Source: DUSC01 sp964371125
GTDB taxonomy: Bacteria > Pseudomonadota > Alphaproteobacteria > Rhizobiales > Rhizobiaceae
Direction: 5' to 3'
Length of the DNA stretch: 5,964 nucleotides
Assembly (NCBI GenBank): GCA_964371125.1
Contig: CAYJMY010000258.1
Location: forward strand, 1-5,964
How positions within the stretch are numbered: the first letter of the stretch is position 1; every line of letters begins with the position of its first letter. Positions 1 to 5,964 of the stretch are shown piece by piece. The notes below the pieces were generated by a model. That model was not told where the DNA came from. It worked only from the letters and a program-made list of their open reading frames with translations, and did no database searches. A program made the translations under genes and the position numbers.

Positions 1-1696
<1,696 letters not shown>

Positions 1697-1701
1697 CGTC
1701 G

Positions 1702-1707
1702 CTCCTT
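1702..1707 (-). promoter_or_regulatory. rpoB ribosome binding site (AAGGAG)
   Basis: The minus strand reads AAGGAG here, with GCGACG upstream-adjacent context leaving a short spacer before the ATG at 1694-1696. It decides the start in favour of 1696 over the in-frame ATG at 1714, which lies before this site. The region just upstream can fold into a small hairpin (1715-1734), which would leave this site single-stranded. Confidence 0.8.
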
Positions 1708-1714
1708 GCTGCAT

Positions 1715-1734
1715 TTTGGCTTCGTCTTGCCAAA
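1715..1734 (-). promoter_or_regulatory. Small hairpin directly before the rpoB ribosome binding site
   Basis: TTTGGC (1715-1720) pairs with GCCAAA (1729-1734) around an 8-nt loop, with one more G-U and one A-U pair possible outside. It ends 7 nt before the AAGGAG site. It could affect ribosome loading on rpoB, but a stem of this size may also occur by chance. Confidence 0.3.
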
Positions 1735-1739
1735 GTCAC

Positions 1740-1759
1740 GACCGCCGCGCTCGGCGGTC
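1740..1759 (-). promoter_or_regulatory. 8-bp hairpin upstream of rpoB
   Basis: GACCGCCG (1740-1747) and CGGCGGTC (1752-1759) pair perfectly around a CGCT loop. It lies about 43 nt before the rpoB start and belongs to the same hairpin series. There is no U-tract. Confidence 0.4.
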
Positions 1760-1765
1760 CGTTCA

Positions 1766-1785
1766 AAACGGGTGAAAACCCGTTT
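1766..1785 (-). terminator. 8-bp hairpin followed by UUUU, weak terminator or attenuator candidate
   Basis: On the minus strand AAACGGGT and ACCCGTTT form an 8-bp stem around a TTTC loop. The transcript then continues as UUUUG, counting the last stem residues, so it has a short U-tract. Because readthrough into rpoB is required, this would be a partial terminator at most. The symmetry means it also reads as a hairpin on the plus strand. Confidence 0.4.
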
Positions 1786-1814
1786 CCAGAGGGCCGCTCC
1801 CGGCCCTCTGGAAA
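1783..1814 (-). promoter_or_regulatory. 14-bp perfect hairpin, candidate RNase III or attenuation site
   Basis: TTTCCAGAGGGCCG (1783-1796) and its exact complement (1801-1814) flank a 4-nt loop at 1797-1800. This is the strongest stem in the window. Its last three base pairs use TTT at 1783-1785, which is also the end of the neighbouring hairpin 1766-1785, so the two structures compete for those bases. A long perfect stem in the rplL-rpoB mRNA matches the position of the RNase III site known in E. coli; the function here is inferred. Confidence 0.5.
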
Positions 1815-1868
1815 GAGGTTTCCGCTACCAGGCTCCGATACGCGGCGCTCCGGACCGAGCCGGCATCG

Positions 1869-1890
1869 GGGGGCGGGGGCCCCCGCCCCC
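1869..1890. repeat. Perfect 22-nt G/C palindrome
   Basis: GGGGGCGGGGG (1869-1879) is followed directly by its exact complement CCCCCGCCCCC (1880-1890). It is preceded by GCATCGGGGG, a string that also begins the 1924-1953 hairpin, so the two look like a duplicated unit about 61 nt apart. A run of nine C follows at 1892-1900. Homopolymers of this sort are prone to sequencing error, so exact lengths should be treated with care. Confidence 0.5.
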
Positions 1891-1926
1891 GCCCCCCCCC
1901 AGCCCTGAATGAGTTAGCCCCGGGCA

Positions 1927-1953
1927 TCGGGGGCGGGGCGCCCGCGCCCCCGA
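1927..1953 (-). terminator. GC-rich hairpin just after rplL, possible attenuator
   Basis: TCGGGGGCG (minus-strand left arm at 1953-1945) pairs perfectly with CGCCCCCGA (1935-1927), 9 bp, with two further inner G-C pairs past one mismatch. It begins 12 nt after the rplL stop codon. No U-tract follows on the minus strand, so it is not a textbook intrinsic terminator. An attenuator, a pause site or an mRNA 3'-end stabiliser is more likely. Confidence 0.45.
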
Positions 1954-1965
1954 CAACCGCAAGAC

Positions 1966-2343
<378 letters not shown>

Positions 2344-2397
2344 TTTTGTATTCCTTCAAAAGGTTCGAACAGGTGTTGTTGACAGCGAGGAACGGCC

Positions 2398-2916
2398 TCA
2401 TGCCGCCTCGTCCTTCCGGGCGTAGGCGCCGAACACGCGGGCGAGCTGAGCCGCCGGCGCGTTGACGACCTGGGCGATCCGGGTTGCCGGGGTGGCGATC
2501 ATGCCCACCAGCCTGGCGCGCAGCTCGTCGAGCGACGGCAGCGTGGCGAGAGCCTTCACCCCGTCGGCGTTGAGTGCGGTCGCTCCCATCGCGCCGCCGA
2601 GAATGACGAGCTTGTCATTCCCCTTGGCGAAATCGGAGGCGACCTTCGGCGCCGCAATCGGATCGGCCGAATAGGCGATCAGCGTCTGTCCGGTGAACAG
2701 ATCGACGATGCCTTCGGATCCCGTGCCCTGAAGAGCGATTTTGGCGAGACGGTTCTTCGCGACTTTGACGGTGCCGCCCGCGGCGCGCATCTTCGACCTC
2801 AGGTCGTTCATTTGCGCCACGGTGATACCGGCGTAGTGGGCCACGACGACTGAACCCGCGTTCTGGAACGCTTCGTTCAGGCCCGTGACGAATTCGCGCT
2901 TTTCCGCTCTATCCAC
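2398..2916 (-). CDS. rplJ: 50S ribosomal protein L10
   Basis: Base of the L7/L12 stalk: it binds 23S rRNA next to L11 and carries several L7/L12 dimers. At 172 residues it has the usual length. The N-terminal globular domain includes the RNA-binding segment TVKVAKNRLAKIAL (about residues 49-62). The C-terminal helix, about residues 145-170 (TRIAQVVNAP...FGAYARKDE), is the L7/L12 docking helix. The start is a GTG at 2914-2916, supported by GGAG at 2924-2927 with a 7-nt spacer and by agreement with family N-termini (MDRAEKREFV). In E. coli the L10-L12 complex represses its own leader, and the 362-nt upstream spacer has room for this. Identity is certain; the GTG start is well supported. Confidence 0.98.
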   Translation of the reverse strand: MDRAEKREFVTGLNEAFQNAGSVVVAHYAGITVAQMNDLRSKMRAAGGTVKVAKNRLAKIALQGTGSEGIVDLFTGQTLIAYSADPIAAPKVASDFAKGNDKLVILGGAMGATALNADGVKALATLPSLDELRARLVGMIATPATRIAQVVNAPAAQLARVFGAYARKDEAA

Positions 2917-3128
2917 TGCCTATCTCCAGTTGACCCCCGCTCCATTCGCGAACCGGGGATCGGGTTGCCTTCTGCCGGGCGGGCGTCCATTCCTGGATCC
3001 CGAACGGCGCTCGAGGATCCTGCCCCCTTTCCGTCGGTCCGGTTTCCCGGAAGCCGCGCGCAAAAGGCCAACACGGTTCGAACCTTCAATCGGAGCACTG
3101 CTCCGCTTTCCGGTCGTCACCCGTCTCA
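2917..3128 (-). promoter_or_regulatory. Candidate L10 autoregulatory leader of rplJL
   Basis: There is no gene between rplA and rplJ, and the stretch is rich in small stems. They are CGGAGC/GCTCCG (3091-3105), TCCGG/CCGGA closing a GAAA tetraloop on the minus strand (3038-3051), and a GGATCC-based stem of nine pairs with one bulge (2995-3020). The segment nearest the gene (2924-2990) holds the ribosome binding site. In many bacteria the L10-(L12)n complex binds the rplJ leader and blocks translation. Position and structure suit that, but no defined L10 motif was verified. Confidence 0.45.
2924..2927 (-). promoter_or_regulatory. rplJ ribosome binding site (GGAG) for a GTG start
   Basis: The minus strand reads CTGGAGATAGGCA then GTG. 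The GGAG is 7 nt from the GTG and supports this non-ATG start. No ATG in frame gives a normal L10 N-terminus. Confidence 0.75.
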
Positions 3129-3134
3129 TGCAGG

Positions 3135-3164
3135 CCCATACGAATTAAGGCGAGCCGCCTGCAA
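3135..3164 (-). promoter_or_regulatory. Candidate promoter of rplJL
   Basis: On the minus strand TTGCAG (3159-3164) and TATGGG (3135-3140) are 18 nt apart. Read as GTATGG the spacing is 17. The match to sigma70 consensus is moderate. It lies just after a terminator-like hairpin and about 210 nt before rplJ, where E. coli also has an internal promoter ahead of rplJ. A chance match is possible. Confidence 0.35.
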
Positions 3165-3181
3165 TCTCGGACAGGATGTCC

Positions 3182-3200
3182 GGGGCGGAACGTCCGCCCC
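3182..3200 (-). repeat. 8-bp hairpin in the rplA-rplJ spacer
   Basis: GGGGCGGA (3182-3189) and TCCGCCCC (3193-3200) pair perfectly around a 3-nt loop. It directly follows the TTTT of the terminator-like hairpin in the direction of transcription. No U-tract follows it on the minus strand. On the plus strand it is followed by AAAAT, so it is not a plus-strand terminator either. Confidence 0.4.
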
Positions 3201-3231
3201 AAAATCCGATCCCCGATGATCGGGGACCGGA
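3201..3231 (-). terminator. Terminator-like hairpin after rplA
   Basis: On the minus strand the outer pairs TCCG/CGGA and inner pairs TCCCCGA/TCGGGGA form an 11-bp stem with one mismatch and a 3-nt loop. It is followed by ATTTTG, a short U-tract at 3201-3204. It begins 47 nt after the rplA stop. It may end or attenuate the rplKA message before rplJL. The U-tract is only four long, so readthrough is likely. Confidence 0.5.
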
Positions 3232-3278
3232 ATTCTTAATCGGACCAGGCCATTCGCGCCCGATCCTCATGCAATTCG

Positions 3279-3967
<689 letters not shown>

Positions 3968-3971
3968 GATC

Positions 3972-4400
3972 TCAGCCCACCACTTCCAGGCCCATCGAGC
4001 GCGCCGAGCCCTCGACCATGCGCATGGCCGCCTCGACGTCGTTCGCGTTCAGGTCCTTCATCTTCTTCTCGGCGATCTCGCGCACCTTGGCGCGGTCGAT
4101 CTGGCCGACCTTGGTCTTGCCCGGCTCCTTGGAGCCCGACTTAAGGTTGGCGGCCTTCTTCAGGAAGTAGCTCACCGGGGGCGTCTTCATGACGAAGGTG
4201 AACGACTTGTCCTGGTAGTAGGTGATCACGACCGGAACCGGCGATCCCTTTTCCATCTCCTGGGTCTGCGCGTTGAACGCCTTGCAGAACTCCATGATAT
4301 TGATGCCACGCTGACCGAGCGCCGGGCCGATCGGGGGCGACGGCGTCGCCGAACCCGCGGAAACCTGGAGCTTGAGCTGGCCCGCAACTTTCTTTGCCAT
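3972..4400 (-). CDS. rplK: 50S ribosomal protein L11
   Basis: L11 binds the GTPase-associated region of 23S rRNA (helices 43/44) at the base of the stalk. It takes part in factor binding and in stringent activation of RelA, and forms the thiostrepton site with the rRNA. At 142 residues it is full length. The N-terminal domain (about 1-70) carries the conserved proline-rich segment TPSPPIGPALGQRGINIMEF (19-38), whose prolines are the known thiostrepton-contact region. The C-terminal RNA-binding domain (about 76-142) includes GKTKVGQIDRAKVREIAEKK and ends MRMVEGSARSMGLEVVG. The ATG at 4398-4400 matches the family start MAKK. The ribosome binding site is weak (AAAGG about 11 nt upstream), in keeping with a regulated leader. 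Identity is certain. Confidence 0.98.
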   Translation of the reverse strand: MAKKVAGQLKLQVSAGSATPSPPIGPALGQRGINIMEFCKAFNAQTQEMEKGSPVPVVITYYQDKSFTFVMKTPPVSYFLKKAANLKSGSKEPGKTKVGQIDRAKVREIAEKKMKDLNANDVEAAMRMVEGSARSMGLEVVG

Positions 4401-4551
4401 CTCTCATCTGCCTTTCATCGTGCCGGACAAACCGGCGGTTGCAGTTGGTGGTCCGGAGATGCGGCCGGCAAAGCCGCCTCGTCCTCCCACCGCCCGGACG
4501 CGCGGTTGCCCGCCCGCCCTGCCCGCGCGCATCGAGCGCCGGGCATCCGGA
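4401..4551 (-). promoter_or_regulatory. nusG-rplK spacer, probable L1-controlled rplKA leader
   Basis: This 151-nt non-coding stretch ends in a stem formed by CCGGAC (4456-4451) and GTCCGG (4428-4423). Inside it a further short pairing of AACCG with CGGTT (4430-4440) is possible. The stem is followed by ACGATGAAAGG and the rplK start. In E. coli L1 binds a structure near the rplK ribosome binding site that mimics its 23S rRNA target, and shuts off rplKA. The placement fits; the match to the L1-binding motif was not verified. No clear promoter was seen. Confidence 0.4.
4521..4544 (-). terminator. GC hairpin just after nusG
   Basis: GCCCG-GCGC (4521-4530, with one bulged C at 4526) pairs with GCGCCGGGC (4536-4544) around the loop ATCGA. 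It begins 7 nt after the nusG stop. There is no U-tract, so it may only slow polymerase or protect the secE-nusG mRNA end. Confidence 0.35.
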
Positions 4552-5091
4552 TCAGCTCTTCTCGACCTGTCCGAATTCGAGATCGACGGGCACGGCGCGC
4601 CCGAAGATCGAAACTTCCACCTTGAGGCGGGCGCGCTCCTCGTCCACTTCCTGGACCGTGCCGTTGAACGACGCGAACGGGCCGTCGGAAACGCGCACGG
4701 CCTCGCCGATCTCGAAGGTGACCGACGGCTTCGGCCGCTCGACGCCTTCCTGGACCTGGTGAAGGATGCGCTCGGCCTCCTTGTCGGTGATCGGCATCGG
4801 CTTGGCGGTGTGACGGTCCTCGCCGAGGAAACCCGTGACGCGCGGCGTATTCTTGACCAGGCTGATGACCGCGTCGTTCAGATCGGCCTTCATCAGCACG
4901 TAGCCGGGAAAGAACTTGCGCTCGGCGTCGATCTTCTTGCCGCGACGGACCTCGACGACCTTCTCGGTCGGCACCACGACCTGCTCGATACGGTTCTTCA
5001 GGCCTTTCTGTTCGGCCTTCTTCTCGATATCCTCGGCTACCTTCTTCTCGAAATTCGAGTAGGCGTGGACGATGTACCACCGCGCAGTCAT
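4552..5091 (-). CDS. nusG: Transcription termination/antitermination factor NusG
   Basis: NusG binds the clamp of RNA polymerase, modulates pausing, assists Rho-dependent termination and links polymerase to the ribosome through S10. At 179 residues it has the usual length. The NGN domain (about 3-95) starts ARWYIVHAYSNFEKKVAEDI and contains the conserved RKFFPGYVLMKA (58-69) and TPRVTGFLG (82-90). The KOW domain (about 126-179) contains GEAVRVSDGPFASFNGTV and ends LEFGQVEKS. The ATG at 5089-5091 has GGAG at 5102-5105. The reading frame stays open upstream through secE to 5430, but that extension overlaps secE in another frame and matches nothing in the NusG family. secE ends 23 nt upstream, so the two are co-transcribed. 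Identity is certain. Confidence 0.98.
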   Translation of the reverse strand: MTARWYIVHAYSNFEKKVAEDIEKKAEQKGLKNRIEQVVVPTEKVVEVRRGKKIDAERKFFPGYVLMKADLNDAVISLVKNTPRVTGFLGEDRHTAKPMPITDKEAERILHQVQEGVERPKPSVTFEIGEAVRVSDGPFASFNGTVQEVDEERARLKVEVSIFGRAVPVDLEFGQVEKS

Positions 5092-5114
5092 CTCAGATGT
5101 TCTCCGTAGTCGGT

Positions 5115-5318
5115 CTATCGCGCGATGCCGAGGATCAGTTCGATCCCGAACGCCATGAGCTGGTCGGCGGCGAAGAAGAAGATCGAAGCGATCACCGCGA
5201 ATGCAAGGACCATCATCGTCGAGATCACGGTTTCGCGCCGCGACGGCCAGGTGACCTTCGCGGTTTCCGACCTCACCTGCTGAAGAAAGATGAAGGGGTT
5301 GGTCGTCTTCGATGCCAT
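5115..5318 (-). CDS. secE: Preprotein translocase subunit SecE
   Basis: Essential small subunit of the SecYEG channel in the inner membrane; it clamps SecY and stabilises it. At 67 residues it is the short, single-span form usual outside the enterobacteria. Residues 1-20 are cytosolic and polar. The signature KVTWPSRRET (21-30) marks the amphipathic helix, followed by a transmembrane helix of about residues 31-51 (VISTMMVLAFAVIASIFFFA) and a short tail. The ATG at 5316-5318 gives the family start. The ribosome binding site is weak (GAGCGG). It lies downstream of tRNA-Trp and directly before nusG, the common bacterial order. Identity is certain. Confidence 0.97.
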   Translation of the reverse strand: MASKTTNPFIFLQQVRSETAKVTWPSRRETVISTMMVLAFAVIASIFFFAADQLMAFGIELILGIAR

Positions 5319-5646
5319 TTAGCCGCTCTGTATTGCGAGGACCCGTTGTCCGGGCCTTCTGGATGATCCCGCGTCCGGGAGATGTCGCATCCGGCGGCCG
5401 CCCGCGAATCGTTACGCGGGAACCGTCCATGCGATTAAGGCGCGTAAAGCAGGTTTCCCAGCTCCACGCGCCGCGTGTCCGTTTCGCCTACATAAAGCCG
5501 ATTCCCCGCCCATGCAAGTGGCGGTTTCTCGCTTTACTTCCCAAACGCCGGCGTGAAACCATCCAATCGTTCCTTCCCGGCTATGGCGTCTCTCGCATGA
5601 TGGTACCGGGCGAGACCGGTCCGGGCGGCTTGCGCCGTCCGCAAGA
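5319..5646 (-). promoter_or_regulatory. tRNA-Trp to secE spacer with the secE leader
   Basis: This 328-nt stretch is non-coding. It holds the secE promoter candidate (5489-5517) and, within the roughly 160-nt leader, two short stems: CCCGCG/CGCGGG (5401-5420) and TCCCG/CGGGA (5367-5380). No open frame here resembles a known protein. Confidence 0.6.
5489..5517 (-). promoter_or_regulatory. Candidate sigma70-type promoter of secE-nusG
   Basis: On the minus strand TTGCAT (5512-5517) and TATGTA (5489-5494) are 17 nt apart, ideal spacing. This fits the looser alphaproteobacterial housekeeping consensus. Transcription would begin near 5482 and leave a leader of about 165 nt before secE. It is the best promoter-like site between tRNA-Trp and secE. 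Confidence 0.55.
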
Positions 5647-5722
<76 letters not shown>

Positions 5723-5808
5723 AAGCCGCGATACCGGCAACATTCGCTTTACCGGTCGGCCGGCTGTTGCACGACTGCCCCGAAGACAGCCTCGCTCCGC
5801 CGCGCCCG

Positions 5809-5837
5809 TCTCTATCCGCTCGTCGGCCGGGCTTCAA
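5809..5837 (-). promoter_or_regulatory. Candidate promoter of tRNA-Trp
   Basis: On the minus strand TTGAAG (5832-5837) and TAGAGA (5809-5814) are 17 nt apart. Transcription would begin near 5802, leaving an 80-nt 5' leader to be removed by RNase P. No better site lies between here and the tRNA. Confidence 0.5.
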
Positions 5838-5851
5838 GAGTTTTTACGCAA

Positions 5852-5871
5852 GGCGGGTGTCGACACCCGCC
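5852..5871. repeat. Perfect 20-nt palindrome upstream of the tRNA-Trp promoter
   Basis: GGCGGGTG TCGA CACCCGCC is fully self-complementary, giving an 8-bp stem with a 4-nt loop or a dyad operator. It lies 14 nt upstream of the -35 box. No U-tract follows on either strand. It could be the end of an upstream transcript or a protein-binding site. Confidence 0.45.
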
Positions 5872-5884
5872 GTCCGGATTGTTC

Positions 5885-5903
5885 CGCGGGAGCGTGTCCC
5901 GCG
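5885..5903. repeat. 7-bp hairpin CGCGGGA/TCCCGCG
   Basis: Perfect 7-bp arms (5885-5891 and 5897-5903) flank a 5-nt loop. It stands 13 nt from the 20-nt palindrome. Together they could mark the 3' end of a gene lying to the right of the window. No U-tract is present. Confidence 0.35.
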
Positions 5904-5930
5904 CCCGCCTCAGATCCGTCCAGGCCGTTA

Positions 5931-5963
5931 TTAAGTGATAGAGACGACGCTGCCGGCGCCGCC
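5931..5963 (-). CDS. Possible C-terminal tail of an upstream gene (very short)
   Basis: A minus-strand frame enters from the right edge and reads GGAGSVVSIT then TAA at 5931-5933. Only ten residues are visible, so neither coding status nor family can be judged. The two hairpins that follow within 80 nt are compatible with a gene ending here. The other two minus-strand frames are also open at the edge, so this is a guess. Confidence 0.15.
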   Translation of the reverse strand, partial: GGAGSVVSIT

Positions 5964-5964
5964 C

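Larger units (their letters stand above)
1697..1965 (-). promoter_or_regulatory. rplL-rpoB spacer with six consecutive hairpins
   Basis: This 269-nt non-coding stretch between the rplL stop and the rpoB start contains six inverted repeats. In transcription order they are 1953-1927, 1890-1869, 1814-1783, 1785-1766, 1759-1740 and 1734-1715. In E. coli this spacer carries a partial terminator (attenuator) and an RNase III processing site that set how much rpoBC is made relative to ribosomal proteins. By analogy this region probably does the same. No convincing -35/-10 pair was seen in it. The structure is seen directly; the role is inferred. Confidence 0.6.

Noticed and set aside
2995..3020. Paired GGATCC sites as a cloning or vector scar
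   Set aside because: The two sites are 20 nt apart inside a leader with native-looking structure, and there is no vector-like sequence. They more simply form a stem in the leader.
3075..3084. GGTTCGAACC, which resembles a tRNA T-arm, in the rplJ leader
   Set aside because: No acceptor, D or anticodon arm can be built around it on either strand. The motif is a self-complementary 10-mer and is read the same on both strands.
5092..5430. Upstream extension of the nusG frame, giving a 292-residue protein
   Set aside because: The extension overlaps secE in another frame, is compositionally odd, and NusG proteins are about 175-180 residues. The ATG at 5091 has its own ribosome binding site and gives the family N-terminus.

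Overview
The window is a conserved housekeeping locus, read entirely on the minus strand. In transcription order (right to left) it holds tRNA-Trp, secE, nusG, rplK (L11), rplA (L1), rplJ (L10), rplL (L7/L12) and the 5' part of rpoB (RNA polymerase beta), which runs off the left edge. The high GC content, strong G/C at third codon positions and the wording of the proteins (for example RpoB starting MAQTHTFNGRRRVRKFFGK and SecE with the KVTWPSRRET box) point to an alphaproteobacterium, most likely of the Hyphomicrobiales (Rhizobiales). This is judged by eye; genus is not resolved.

Layout. 5723-5964 is non-coding and carries two GC-rich hairpins and a good promoter for tRNA-Trp. 5647-5722 is tRNA-Trp with its CCA encoded. 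5319-5646 is a spacer with a candidate sigma70-type promoter for secE. 5115-5318 is secE and 4552-5091 is nusG, 23 nt apart. 4401-4551 is the rplK leader, the expected place for L1 autoregulation. rplK (3972-4400) and rplA (3279-3967) are 4 nt apart. rplA is interrupted by a 10-N assembly gap with about 60 nt of suspect sequence beside it. 2917-3278 holds a terminator-like hairpin, a possible promoter and a structured leader, as expected for L10-controlled rplJL. rplJ (2398-2916, GTG start) and rplL (1966-2343) follow. 1697-1965 separates rplL from rpoB and is packed with six consecutive hairpins. rpoB occupies 1-1696.

The genes work together in gene expression. L11, L1, L10 and L7/L12 build the two mobile stalks of the 50S subunit. 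NusG modulates elongation by RNA polymerase, and beta is part of that enzyme's catalytic core. SecE is the small essential subunit of the SecYEG translocon. tRNA-Trp serves translation. I see no mobile element, CRISPR array, defence module or unknown gene cassette. The notable material is non-coding: the rplL-rpoB hairpin array, the rplA-rplJ control region, the rplK leader, and the assembly damage in rplA.
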